Both the position numbers and the translations under genes were made by a program. This document shows positions 13,801-24,752 of a stretch of 64,000 nt of DNA, piece after piece; position 1 is the first letter of the stretch; each line of letters starts with the position of its first letter. The notes beneath the pieces are model-generated. The model was given only the letters and a program-made list of their open reading frames with translations. It ran no database searches and was not told the DNA's origin. The DNA is taken from assembly GCA_029216955.1 (NCBI GenBank), contig JANAVB010042336.1, forward strand, positions 1 to 64,000, read 5' to 3'. Source of the DNA: Iris pallida. Its lineage: Eukaryota; Streptophyta; Magnoliopsida; Asparagales; Iridaceae.

Positions 13801-16595
13801 TGACTTGTACACGAAAAACTCCGAAACTCCAATATAAAACCTCTAAAACTCCCGATACAAAAACTCTAGTACTCCCGATACATATAGTCATAAGAAAAGT
13901 CTGGAACCGATTCTCGTACCATTAAAACTCCTAAATTCCCCCGGTATGGTTTTCTTGATTCACCATTGTTCATTAACGCTACTAGCTCCACCACGAGCTT
14001 AATGATTTATTCATGTTCTCTCATTCCTCTGGGACTCTGCTTTACTATATTTATGAATGGTAATCATCTTGGAAGCACGGACATTTCAAAACTTGTCTCG
14101 TGTTTGTGTTGCGTCACGTCAGACAGGATATTTCTGTTGGCTGTGTATACAGCTGTTGAGCAAAAGCTCAAGTTTATAGTCCCACATCGGTTGGGTGGGA
14201 AGATTATGTGTGCATATATTATCTTGTTCCATTTTGCTTCATTAAAGTATTGTGTGGAAGCCCTATGGGGCCACAGCACGCGCGCCGCCGCCGTCCGGTC
14301 CGGTCCGGCTCGGCTCGGCGCGCATAACGGGTGCGGGTACGTGCCCACATCTGCGGGCGCCGAATGCCGATTCGATTTCCTCTTCGGTTCGGACTGAGAC
14401 CCTAAAAATCTTTTTGCTCTATAATTTTTTACCGTTATAATCCATTAAAATTTGTAATGTTTGGACACATTAAATTTGTCCAGGTTCATTGAACCACGTT
14501 TATTCTATTTCTTTATTCCTTTGTAACGTTCAACTTTATTGATCATAATTCTTATCTGTTACAGAAGATCAAATCCGCCTATAAATTAAGCCATATTCTT
14601 CTTCTCTCCTACACTAAAAAATCTATGTGAAATCTCTCCCAAAATATCCTCTTGCCGAACCACTTCTGTTCTTCGTTTTTTACTCTGGGCATAGCTAAGT
14701 CAAGGGTCACTCTCTCTGCGTTGTGTACAACAAGACGATACCAGTGGAGCAGAAATTTTACCACTAGAAGCATTCGGACAAAGTCTGCACATAGACCCGG
14801 ATTAACTCTTAGGGCAGTGCTACGTGCGCGACTTCCCCGGAGGCCGGTAACCATTACTTTAAATTTTATTTCTGTTGCAGATTTCAAAAGAAAAAAAAAA
14901 AGAAAAGATTTTTTCTAACAATCTAAGAGTTAAACTTATTGCCTCTAACAAAAATTTTGTTAGCAAAATTTATTAGCAACTGTTAAATTTCTTTAACAAA
15001 AATTACTACTGTTAACAATTGTTACCCAATTGTTTTTAAAAAATTGCTACTGTTAAGAATATTCCTTTAGATATTGTTTAACAGTATATCAGGCACTTCT
15101 CTGTTTAAACTGTTGTAAAAAATTATAGCTTTTGCAAAGAAAAAAGAGAGGCTTTCCTGTCTGTTTGGTTCTGAGCTAACCAATTGAGATAGTAGAGTGC
15201 TATTCTATTAGTTGCTGCGTATCTTCATTGCTACAGTAATGTTAGGTTTCTTTCCAATATAAGCATCTAACTTATGGTATCAAAATCAGGAATTTAACAA
15301 TTCTTAATAATTGCTACAATTTAAACATTTGCATCATATATATTTTTTAATAAATATTCATTAAATTATTGTTAGACAATTTTTCTTATATAATTGTCCT
15401 CATTTAAGTAGCACATTGTTTAACAAATCTTGGTTAGATATTGTTAAAGAAATTGTTTAATATTTGTCTATTAATTGTCATATCAGTAACAAATATATTG
15501 TTATTAGTTACATAACAATTGTTGCCTCATAAGACTGTTTCTAGGAATTGACACTATCCGTAAGAAATATTGTATTAGTACCTTTTTGTCAATTCTAGTT
15601 TCCTTTACTCAATATTTCAATTTAGGCTAAAGCAAATAGTTTATTGATTTAGTAAATTCCTTTTAATTTTAAAGTTCTAAAGTAGAGATTTGTTTGGGTA
15701 TAAGCCGAAAAGGCCCTTCTGTCAATAAGACGTAAATCGTCTAAGCGACCGGTATTTAAGCATCCCCAGTGGACCTCCGCTTGCTGGGATCCGGCCCCTA
15801 CAGCTAACCCAACCTGATCAAAACTTAAAAAACTAAAATTTTAAAGGTGAATTACTAAGATCATTTAAACTGTTATTCTTTAACTTAAAGTAATCTTTAT
15901 CGAATAAATATAAATTTCTGCAGACTTTTAGAAATCATGACCGTCAAGGAAGAGACCTTCACTGCCAAAACTTCAAAGTTCAATGGCACTTACTTCAAAA
16001 CGTGGCAGACCAAATGAAGTTTTGGCTTACCACCTTAGATCTGATCTCCGCCATTGATGGGTCCACACCCATTACAAATGATTCGGATGATACTGAGTCT
16101 GACATAGGGGTAACCAAGTTCTCATCTTCCTCCAAACCTAAGACCCCTAAGGAAATAGACTACCACTGTTTCCATAGAATCTTAAGCGCTTTATATGAGT
16201 CTCTCTATGACATTTTTTGAATACAAAAGCGCTAAAGAACTCTTGGATGCTTTGAAGACGAATATGATTATGATGATGCTGGAATTGAAATATTCAATTC
16301 ATCCACATTCAACAGATATATCATGGAAGATAATAAATCCATGAATGACCAAATTCATGAATTCCAGGAACACCTTAGTGTTCAAGCCAAAGGTACATTC
16401 TTCTCTACTGAGCATAAAATATCATAGGGATGACCATTATTCGGTTTTGGACCGAAAATCGAACTGAACCGAACCGAATAAGAGTTCGGTTCGGTTTAAA
16501 AAAGGGGTTTGGTTTCGGTTTTGAAAATACTAAATTTTTTTATTTGATTTCGGTTTTGGGTTTCGGTCCAAAACCGAAAACCGAATAAAAAAATT

Positions 16596-16644
<49 letters not shown>

Positions 16645-19600
16645 ACATATTTAGTTACTATATATTAACAAAAAAAAACGCAAATAAACCGAAAAATCAA
16701 ATAAACCGAATAAACCGAAAACCGAACCGATTTAATTCGGTTCAGATTCATTCGGTTATGGATCAATTCGGTTCGGTTTCGGTTTTGCTTATTCGTTTTC
16801 GGTCCAATTCGGTTTTCGGTTATTCGGTTCGGTTTGAACCAAATTAACCGAATGCTCACCCCTAAAATATCATGCTTGATAGACAAACTCCCTCCTTTTT
16901 GGTCTGATACTGCCAAAGATCTTACCCATTTACAAGGAACTCTTACATATCCTCAAGTTCTAAAGAGACTTAGAATAGAAGAAGAGTTTAGAATAAAGTC
17001 CAAAGCTAGGTCTGATTTCAAAGCTAAGGTAAACCTTGTAGAAGATCATGGCAAACCCAAGCCTAATCACCAACTCAAACCCAAGAAGAACTCCTTCAAA
17101 AAAAGCAGAATTTTCAGCCATATAACCAAAACCCTCATCACCAGCAATATCAAAAACCTAGAAACTTTGGTCAGACTCAGGATCAGAAGAGATTTTATTT
17201 TTTGTGTGGTAAAACAAACAATATGGCCATAAACTGCTTCCATCGAAAGAAGAAGCTGTCAAGACCTCCTTCGAAGGGAATGGCTCAACCAAGCCAGAGA
17301 CTAACATGATTCTGAATGGGACTTCTAGCTCCTTCAGGTCCGTAAGCTATCAACCTATAGTAAGTATTTCTTACCATTCTGATGATTGGTGGATGTTCAC
17401 GTTTCATTTGATCGCTCATGTTTTTCAAACTATCAGGAAGCAGGTAGAGGAGGTGTGACCCTAGGAGATGGCTCAATAGCACAGATTGTAGGAAGAGGAA
17501 GAATAGATCTGAAGATGACATCGGAAAAAATTCTACCTCTCTACGATGTGCTTTATGTGCCTTCGGTTAGGAGGAATCTAGTTAGTGGTTATCTACTTAT
17601 AGCCTCATGATACAAGATTGTAATGGAGGCTAATAAAGTAGTTTTTCTATGAATGAACTTTTTGTAGGAAAAAATTTTGTAAAGGACGGACTCTTTATTT
17701 TGAGTACCATGAATAAAACTTCAAATCCTTCTTTTGTTATTGCTAATGTTGAATCCTCAAATGTTTGGCATGGCAGACTAGTCATGTAAATTTAGGATCT
17801 TAAAAGGATGATGAACTTAGATCTTATTTCTAAGACTTCTATAGATGATAAACACAAATGTGATATTTGTGTTCAAGCTAAACATACTAGACTACCTTTC
17901 AAATCGGTCCAAAGGGATTCTGAACTTCTAGAAGTTATCCATATGACGTTTGTGATTCCAATAGAGTTTTAACCCGAGGCGGTAGAAAATACTTTGTCAC
18001 GTTTATAGATGGTCATTCAAAGTATTGTTACACCTACATTCTTAAAACCAAAGAAAGTTATAGACAGATTCAAGGTTAAATCTGAAGCTAAAAACCAGAT
18101 AGATAGAAAGATCAAGATGCTTAGATCAGATCGCGGTGGAGAGTATACCTCAAATGAAATGACTAACTTCTGTGAAGAACATGAAATTATTCATGAGGTT
18201 ACTACTCCTTATTCACCACAGTCTAACGGAGTTGCTGAAAGAAAGAATCACACTCTGTTAGACATGGTAAATGCAATACTTCTCAGTTCAGGTGCCCCTG
18301 ATAATCTGTGGGGAGAAGCCTTATTGTTAGCCTGTTATATCCTTAACAGGATACCCAGTAAGTTTAATGATAAGACACCAAATGAGTTATAGAAAGGCCG
18401 AACTCCTAGCATTAATTACCTCAAAGTTTGGGGATGTCTAGCTAAGGTAGGAATTTTTGAACCCAAAAAGAGGAAGATTGGACCTAAAATTCTAGATGTT
18501 GTGTTCATAGGACATGTCCTAGACAGCAATGCCAATAGATTTCTTGTAACTCATTCTGAAGTAAATGAAATATCTAATAATACAATTATAGAAGCCAGAA
18601 TGCAGTTTACTTTGAGAATATTTTCCTTTAAGGATAGAACTTCATCATCTTCCTCCAACCCTTCTCTTACTCCATCTACCAATTCTCATGTTCAAATATC
18701 AAGTTCACACCTGAACAAGATATAGAACCTAGAAGGAGTAAAAGAGAAAGAATTGAAAGAAAAAAATTAGGAGAAGGATTCTTTACATTTTTGATAGAGG
18801 GTGATCCCTCAACTTATGAAGAAGTCATATCTTCTCCTGATGTCCCTTTCTGGAAAGAAGTTATTAACAATGAGTACAACTCCATTATGGAGATAGTACT
18901 TGGTTTTTAGCAGACCTACCTTTAGGTAGTAAACATAAGTTGTAAGTGGATCTTCAAAAATAAATTTAGAGCCGATGGTACCATAGAGAAATAGAAGGCT
19001 AGATTAGTAGCCAAAGGTTTCACCCATAAAAAGGAATTAGATTATTTTGATACCTACTCTCTTGTAGCTAGAATCACTTATATTAGAACTCTTCTAGCCT
19101 TAGCTTCATTCATGATATACTAATCCATTAAATGATGTGAATACAGCATTTCTAAATGAAGATTTAGAGGAAGAAATATATATGGACCAACCTAAAGGTT
19201 CCATTGCTAAAGGTCAAGAAAAGATTTTTAGACTAGTAAAATCACTTTATGGCCTAAAACAAGCTCCCAAGCAATAGCACAACAAATTTGACAAAGTCAT
19301 ATTAGAATTTGGTTTTGTGCCAAATGAATATGACAAATGTTTGTATTCTAAAAAATACAAATGGAAGTTGTGTCATCTAATGCTTGTATGTTAATGATAT
19401 CCTTATTCTAGGATCTTCACTGGAATTGATAAATAATACTAAGAATTATTTATCTAACCAGTTTGACATGAAAGATTTAGGCGAAGCCAACTTGATACTA
19501 AAAATGCAAGTGTCCAAATGCAAAGAGGACTATACTCTATCATTGGCACATTCAATTGAGAAAATGCTAAGAAAGTTTGGGTATTTTGAAAAAAACCTAT

Positions 19601-22600
19601 CATTACTCCTTATGACAGTAATGTTGTTCTCAAGAAGAATGAAGGATCACATATAGAACAACATAGATATTCACATATGATAAGGTCCCTTATGTACATA
19701 ACAAATAGGACCAGACTCGATATTGCATTTGCTATTGGAAGACTAAGTAAATATACTAGTAATCGAAACCAGTCACATTAGACTGCATTGGACAGAGTAT
19801 TTAGATATCTTAAGGTAATCTAGATTATGAACTTCATTATACTAGACATCCTGATATCATAGAAGGTTACTCAGATGCAAATTTGGTAACTGATTCACAT
19901 GACGTGAAATCCACTACTGCATATGTTTTTACCTTAGGAGGAGCTGCTCCTGGAGATCATGTAAACAAACTATCATTGCCAGGAGTACAATGGACTCTGA
20001 GATGATAGCTTTGGATACTACTTGTACAGAAGTCGAATGGCTTAGAAATCTTATTATGCAGATACATATTTTTGTTAGTTCTATTCCTGCAATTTCTATA
20101 AACTGTGATAATAAATCTGTTATAGAACTACTAAAACATGATTTTGTGAATGCTAAGATGAACAGGTACCTGCAGTTGCGCTTCAAATCAATAAAAAGCC
20201 TATTAGACAAATATGTTGTTCTTGACTATATAAGTCAGAAAAGAACCTTGCAAACCACTTGACGAAGGGTTTGTCTAGGACATTGATCCTAAAATCATCG
20301 AGGGGAGTGGGATTAAGTCTATAAGTTAGTCACCGGCAGTGGCAACCCAACCGAGTCTGACTGAGAACAAGCTGGACTAGATGACTATTATGGAACACGG
20401 ACCCTGAGATTAAATTCTCTTAGAATAAATGCCTAAGAGGTTGTACATGTGTACATGGATACCCCATCCCTATGTTGACAGTGTTCCGGTGTGATATGGT
20501 TAAGGTGAGTTTAAACTCTTAATAAGTCCAAGTATGATATGCAGGGATGATTCCTATCACCAACCCTTGAGGACTTACCTATATGAGAGGTCGTAAAGAC
20601 CGCGACTATAGGACATGACGATCCTAGACAACTCTCATGAATATAGAAATGTGTGCATGACCAACCAAACGTGCCACCCGATAGACCCAAGTGCCTCTAG
20701 CGTACTATGTATGCTATTTTCTGAATCTGGTTCAAGAAGACTGATTCAAGACGTAGTCCATCAAGCTCTTCTTTAGACAAAGACAATAGTCACTACGTGA
20801 GATTCAAGGCTGTAGTCCATCTCATCTATGCATAGTATATAACTGCACAAAAATTCTTTACTCCTTTTCTTCTATTACTTCAGAACTTTTTTTGTATTAC
20901 TTCGAAACTTGATCTTTTGGAAGGGATTGTTGGCTGTGTATATAGCTATTGAGCAAAAGCTCAAGTTTATAGTCCCACATCGGTTGGGTCGAAAGATATG
21001 TGCGCATATATTGTCTTGTTCCATTTTGCTTTATTAAAGTATTGTGTGGAAGCCCTACGGGGCCACGCGCGCGCGCCGCCGCCGCCCGCCACCGTCCGGC
21101 CCGACCCGGCTCGGTTCGGTTCGGCGCGCGTAATGGGTGCAGATACGTGCCCACATCTACGGGTTCGGACTGAGACCCGAAAAATCTTTTTGATCCTCTA
21201 TAATTTTTTACCGTTATAATCCATTAAAATTTGTAACGTTTGGACACATTAAATTTGTCCAGGTTCATTGAACCACGATTATTCTATTTCTTTATTCCTT
21301 TGTAACGTTCAACTTTATTGATCATAATTCCTATCCGTTACAGAAGATCAAATCCGCCTATAAATTAAGCCATATTCTTATTCTCTCCTATACTAAAAAA
21401 ATTCTACGTGAAATCTCTCCCAAAATCTTCTCTTGTCGAACCACTTTGTTCTTCGTTTTTTACTCTGGGCAAAGCTAAGTCAAGGGTCACTCTCTCTCCG
21501 TTGTGTGCAGCAAGGAGATACCGGTGGAGCGAAAATTTTACCACTAGGAGCATTCGGACAAAGTCTGGACATAGACCTGGATTAACTCTTAGGGCAGTGC
21601 TACGTGCGCAACATCCCCGGAGGCCAATAACCATTACTTTAAATTTTATTTCTGTTGCAGATTTCAAAAGGAAAATAGAAAAGATTTCTTTCTAACAATT
21701 TCCTTTGTGACTCATGCAGGATACCGTATCTTGATCTACTACCGAGGCTGAATGTTGTCTCATGTTCTCTAATTTTGTTGGGATCGTCTAGCTTATGCAT
21801 CTCTGCTACCACTCCTCTACACTGCAACAATACGAGTAGTGTCACTTCTCTTCTTGGATTCTTGTCGGAAATGTCTCCTTGGTAGACCCACCATGAGTTT
21901 GAGGGTGGTTATAGACTAGCTATTTTACTATTACGACCAGGGCCGGCCCTGGCCCAGGGCGGGAGGGCGACCGCCCAGGGCCCCATGAAATTTGGGGGCC
22001 CAAAAAAAATAATTTAAATGTATATATATTAGTAATCTTATATTGAAAATAGAACTAATATATAATATGATCCTTCTTTATCACAAAACATTGTGGTGTA
22101 GTGGTAGTTTGTTATACTTGTACATAAGAGGTCCTAGGTTCTAGCCTTGGTTGTATCATTTTTTAGTTCAATTTTTTTATATTATATATGGGCCCCATTT
22201 TAAAAATTTGTCTAGGGCCCCCATTAACTCAGGGCCGGCCCTGATTACGACGTATATTCTTTTGTCATTTTGTGCTCCTCTTGGTTCTTGTAGACCCATA
22301 TTGAATGAGTTCGATCCCTCTTGTAATCCTTTCGAATAGATAGTGGTCCTTAGAGCCCTAGTGAATCGATCCTTTCCATACTTATAAGTGTGTTTCCATG
22401 TCCCATCGTGTCGTGCTGTATCGTACTCATGCCAATGTGACATAGCCCCTCAATTAACCATGGCTTCAAGAACGCAAATTTTACATCCAGAGGCGTAAGC
22501 TATATATCAACAAGAGATGAAGGAAACTAAACCTAGTATTTTATGTACCATTCAAGCAAGATCCCTCTCGATAATCTAACAACACAACCCCAAAAAAAAT

Positions 22601-22891
22601 CCTAACTTTGATAAAAGAAAATCGCTTCTTTCTTCAAGAATCACGGAATCAAAACCCTAATCCTGAACCATCAAAACCTAGATGAAAAATGTGATCACAA
22701 TCAAACTTTTTTCATATATGCACATATAGCGCAAAAATCACGCAATCCAAACCCTAATCTTGACCAAATCAAGCAAAAAAAATATGGAGAATTCGAACCT
22801 GCCGCTGGATCCTGGCGAGCTCTTCGGGAGAGATCCGGCTCATCTGCTCCTGAGCGATCCTCATCAACTCCGGATCCATCATATTGTACAT
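1857..22891 (-). CDS. OEP61: OEP61/TPR7-type TPR co-chaperone, 11 exons
   Basis: Exons in transcript order: 22799-22891, 12828-13058, 11169-11225, 10930-11058, 7413-7490, 7197-7267, 7045-7094, 6713-6911, 5692-6448, 5420-5563, 1857-2003 (1956 nt, about 651 aa; the Arabidopsis homologue is about 550). All junctions are GT-AG and the phases agree. The start is [10 protein letters not shown]; the last exon gives a basic stretch and a tail anchor ([14 protein letters not shown]) before GFIGG. Exons 3-6 form three TPR motifs with carboxylate-clamp residues (K and N in KQQGNQLH, N in [11 protein letters not shown] and R in LKAFYRRG). Family members dock Hsp70/Hsp90 at the ER Sec translocon or plastid outer envelope. 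Exons 9-10 hold repeats of the form [22 protein letters not shown]. Odd point: exon 9 has a 1-nt loss near 6300 (TGA at 6292-6294) and a 1-nt gain near 6124. Together they keep exon length in phase but break the frame between them, truncating the product at about 354 aa if real. Confidence 0.93.
2004..5419. other. OEP61 intron 10 (3.4 kb)
   Basis: Lies between exons 10 and 11. Mostly AT-rich unique-looking DNA. A more GC-balanced patch at 3355-3600 reads open on both strands but gives no recognisable protein. A MITE-like inverted repeat is at 4365-4779. The short ORFs in the rest show no family similarity. Confidence 0.8.
4365..4779. mobile_element. MITE-like inverted repeat in OEP61 intron 10
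   Basis: The left arm at 4365-4386 (TTTGAAAGAAGGCCA core) is matched in inverted orientation at 4759-4779 (TGGCCTTCTTTCAA core). Between them the word TTTGCACTTCTTG recurs. Outer boundaries and a target-site duplication are not clear, so the element may be truncated or the boundaries misplaced. Confidence 0.35.
5692..6448 (-). repeat. Exon 9 internal protein repeats
   Basis: The largest OEP61 exon encodes three tandem copies of a roughly 60-80-residue unit with core (M)xPxMVKxAxDxxxKMxPEDLQKM. The first copy is read in frame at about 6302-6400, the second in a shifted frame at about 6125-6300, and the third back in the original frame at about 5935-6060. Each copy is followed by a low-complexity Ser/Thr/Pro linker. 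Arabidopsis OEP61 has fewer such units, which explains the greater predicted length here. Both frame breaks fall at the same place in the unit, just after the codons for I/A-A-S-S. Confidence 0.75.
7622..7746. repeat. Minisatellite, 43-44 bp x 3
   Basis: Three copies beginning GTGAATATCCATAAAG at 7622, 7666 and 7709, each followed by a GGGTAAAAAA-type segment. A partial, diverged copy precedes at about 7607. Intronic; it explains the repetitive short ORFs on the minus strand here. Confidence 0.85.
8005..8144. repeat. 73-bp tandem duplication
   Basis: The block starting ACATGAAGAATATT at 8005 is repeated at 8078 with two or three substitutions, including the shared segment GTTTACCACAACTATGTAGC. 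A simple head-to-tail duplication inside the intron. Confidence 0.85.
8668..10289. mobile_element. hAT-like non-autonomous element, 1.6 kb
   Basis: Begins TAGGGGTGGCAATCGGG and ends with the inverse of TAGGGGTGGCGATTTGGG, the TAGGGGTG-type terminus of many plant hAT MITEs. Subterminal regions are rich in CCCGACC/GGGTCGG words on both sides. The flanking 8-mers (ACTGAAAC left, TATGGAAC right) match at only 5 positions, so the target-site duplication is decayed or a boundary is off. There is no transposase. The ORF at 10064-10438 merely reads through the subterminal repeats. Confidence 0.6.
11226..12827. other. OEP61 intron 2 (1.6 kb)
   Basis: Between exons 2 and 3. AT-rich, without long ORFs, bounded elements or RNA genes that I can recognise. 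Confidence 0.7.
13190..13960. repeat. Degenerate dispersed repeat
   Basis: Shares short words and layout with 8110-8660 in intron 4: GATTCGA/GATTCAA followed by a TCGACATGCTATAATGT-like stretch and a TACCGATTC-like stretch. Both copies are too diverged to bound. Family unknown. Confidence 0.3.
14135..14920 (+). repeat. Copia 5' LTR (786 bp)
   Basis: TG...CA-ended copy. Contains a GC-rich block (about 14276-14330) and a TATA-like TATAAATTAA at about 14579, the expected retroelement promoter. Carries about 28 bp (near 14358-14390) that the 3' LTR lacks. Confidence 0.9.
15937..20290 (+). pseudogene. Copia gag-pol polyprotein remnant
   Basis: An ATG at 15937 opens a gag that shifts frame after about 26 codons. 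Gag resumes at 16002-16420, is interrupted by a MITE, and continues at 16873-17230, ending in a degenerate zinc knuckle. Protease-like sequence is at 17385-17610, a pre-integrase HHCC region at about 17755-17950, and the integrase core at about 18009-18392, with the SDRGGEY and NGVAERKN motifs holding the second catalytic Asp and the Glu. Reverse transcriptase is at about 18930-19640, where the catalytic motif reads YVND instead of YVDD. RNase H-like sequence runs to about 20260. At least eight frame breaks rule out a functional product. Confidence 0.88.
16425..16864. mobile_element. hAT MITE nested in copia gag (440 bp)
   Basis: Starts TAGGGATGACCATTATTCGG and ends with the inverse of TAGGGGTGAGCATTCGG. 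The exact 8-bp target duplication AAATATCA is at 16417-16424 and 16865-16872. The interior is made of CGGTTCGGTT words in both orientations and an (AT)n tract at about 16599-16642. No coding capacity. It splits the copia gag, so it is younger than that element. Confidence 0.92.
20928..21697 (+). repeat. Copia 3' LTR (770 bp)
   Basis: Direct copy of 14135-14920. Preceded by the short purine tract GGAAGGGA (about 20919-20926), the likely polypurine tract. Immediately followed by the target duplication ATTTC. Confidence 0.9.
21938..22243. mobile_element. hAT MITE with palindromic ends (306 bp)
   Basis: Both ends are the self-complementary 14-mer CAGGGCCGGCCCTG. The exact 8-bp duplication ATTACGAC flanks it at 21930-21937 and 22244-22251. 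Inside are GGGCCC-rich subterminal stretches and a tRNA-like segment (22092-22150) with A-box-like TGGTGTAGTGGTAG and B-box-like GGTCCTAGGTTCTAG. No transposase. Confidence 0.9.
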
Positions 22892-23758
22892 TTTCCCAAC
22901 TGCTTCAATAATTCTTCAAGAAAAGGGAAGATCGGGTGAATGAAAGAAATTTGAAATATGGAAATTTAATAGTTTGGTTTTGTAGAAGCAAAAAGAACAT
23001 ATTTGTTTCCAGAATGGCAGAGAGAATGGAGGAAGCCACAAAGCCGACACCTGTCCGAAAAAGAAAGTTCTAGACAAAATGTATAGGCACAAATATTAAC
23101 CCACAAGCTACCAAATTAGGTGTGCCCATAATATAGGCATGTTATTTTGTAGGGACGCACACCTAGGGGGGTTTGGTTACTTGCAATTGTGTTACAAGTG
23201 AAATTTTTTGAGATTGATAATTTTCCAAGCATTGTGCCTCTATTTTATTATTTGTTATATTCATTTGGTTCATTTAATTGTTCAGATATTGAATTATAGT
23301 CCTCGTCTCCAATTGTTGAAATTGTAAGGTATTAGTGACAAGAGACTTAATAATATCTTCTAAAGAAATGTCAGAATTAGAAGTTTGGTCCAATTGTAGT
23401 ACATGGGACTTGTACTACTGTTAAGTCATGAGATATGAGTTAAGGGATGATTTAATTGTGGATTTTGATAAATAAAATTAGGATGATCTTTCCATCCTAG
23501 ATTTTACGTATTTGAATAAAGATCATACTCCATTGTAATTGTCTAGGAAAACCACATGCCGCATTCAATTGTTCACTGGACTTCTCTTGAAGAGTTGGAC
23601 ATAATCAGTTGGATGCTCTGCTACAAAAATCCACAAGCCATTGTTGTTTGCATGTTACCTACAATCATTTGATGAACAAGAGAAGTTAAACTAGCAATTT
23701 GTTGTTTAAGAGAAGAAATATTACCTCATAGCTATGCCTAGAGAAGATCTTTGAAACT
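22892..23758. other. Upstream region of OEP61
   Basis: Contains the 5' UTR and promoter of the minus-strand gene. I see no unambiguous TATA box within 150 bp of the start codon. The rest is AT-rich with no ORF or bounded repeat. Confidence 0.5.
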
Positions 23759-24060
23759 AAGGCGTTGTTTGGTTCGCGGAAATGAATGGGAAGAAAATCA
23801 ATTTCTTATTTTTTTCTTTAGAAATTATATTTCAATTGATTTTACTTTCCGATGTTTGGAAATGTCAAAAAAATTTGAAAGAGAAATGAATACTTCAGGT
23901 GGAAAACTGGTTTGGATGGATGGAATCATGCCCCCCCCCCCCCCCCCACCCCCCCCCCCCCCCCCCCCCCCCCTAAATTAATTTTATTTCCTCCTCAATT
24001 CCTTTAGCACCCAAACATAGGAAAATAATGACTTCCCTTTCCACTTTCAATACATATGAC
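23759..24060. mobile_element. Fragment of a Tourist-like MITE with poly-C
   Basis: TAA followed by GGCGTTGTTTGGTTCGCGG at 23756-23777 matches the start of the Harbinger-type element at 28534 (GGGGCTGTTTGGTTCGCGG). No matching right end was found, so this copy is truncated or disrupted. It includes a C homopolymer at 23931-23973 broken once by an A at 23948. Confidence 0.4.
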
Positions 24061-24177
24061 CCAAGAGAAGACAGTTTCGGTATTTGGTTAAACAAGTCCA
24101 CTGAAAAGTGGAGAGTTATTGCAAGTGGAGAATTTATGAGTTAAAGTAGAATTGGTGGATTGCAAGTGGAGTATTTT

Positions 24178-24660
24178 GTTGCTCTTTTCTTTATTAATTC
24201 AACTGGATTAATTTATTTATTAAATTATAGATTTTTTGTTAATTTTTCTTCAACTGCACAGAAACACACTTCTAAAATATGTTATTAATTATTTTTTGTT
24301 AATTAATAATTTTTTAATTAAAAATGAATTTTACTTAATTTTATGTTAATTAAGAAATTTTAGTTTTTTTTATTTAACTTGTGTTAATTAAATTTTTGTT
24401 AATTAAGTTTGTTACTTAAATTTTCGTTAATTTTTTTTTGTTAACTAAGAATATGTTATTAATTAATTTTGATAATTAATATATATTCAGTAATTAATAT
24501 TTTTTGTTAAATAATTCATTTTGTTAATTCGATATGAATTAATATATTATGATAATTAATTAATTAATATTAATTAATATATTTTGTTAAATATATATTT
24601 TGTTAACTTTTGTTAATAATTTGTTAATTAATATTTGTTAACTTTTTGTTAATTTCAATT
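24178..24660. repeat. AT-rich TTAATT/TTTGTTAA low-complexity tract
   Basis: Almost entirely A+T, built of TTAATTAA and TTTTGTTAA words with no stable period. No coding or element structure. Confidence 0.7.
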
Positions 24661-24752
24661 TCCACTTCCATTTTCAACTTGCCATACAAACAAATTTTGT
24701 ACAAAACAAAAAACAAAAAACTATATATATCCAAACATATTTTGGAAGTGAC

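Larger units (their letters stand above)
14135..21697 (+). mobile_element. Ty1/copia LTR retrotransposon, decayed
   Basis: Two direct LTRs (14135-14920 and 20928-21697) both start TGTTGGCTGTGTATA and end TCTAACA. The exact 5-bp target duplication ATTTC lies at 14130-14134 and 21698-21702. The interior carries gag, protease, integrase, reverse transcriptase and RNase H remnants in the copia order on the plus strand. Many frameshifts and stops, LTRs that differ by several percent plus an indel of about 28 bp, and a MITE in gag mark it as an old non-autonomous copy. It sits antisense to the OEP61 transcript in intron 1. A TGGTATCA motif typical of a Met-tRNA primer site is at 15275-15282, about 350 bp beyond the LTR end, which is unusual. 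Confidence 0.92.
13059..22798. other. OEP61 intron 1 (9.7 kb), transposon-loaded
   Basis: Separates exon 1 (31 codons, ending RIQRQ) from exon 2 (starting MISNPELM). Donor and acceptor are GT/AG and phase 0 on both sides. About 7.9 kb of it is a Ty1/copia element and a hAT MITE. Removing them leaves about 1.9 kb. The part at 13190-13960 is a degenerate dispersed repeat resembling 8110-8660. Confidence 0.85.

Noticed and set aside
22092..22150. Possible tRNA gene
   Set aside because: A- and B-box-like words are present, but no full cloverleaf can be drawn and the segment is inside a MITE.
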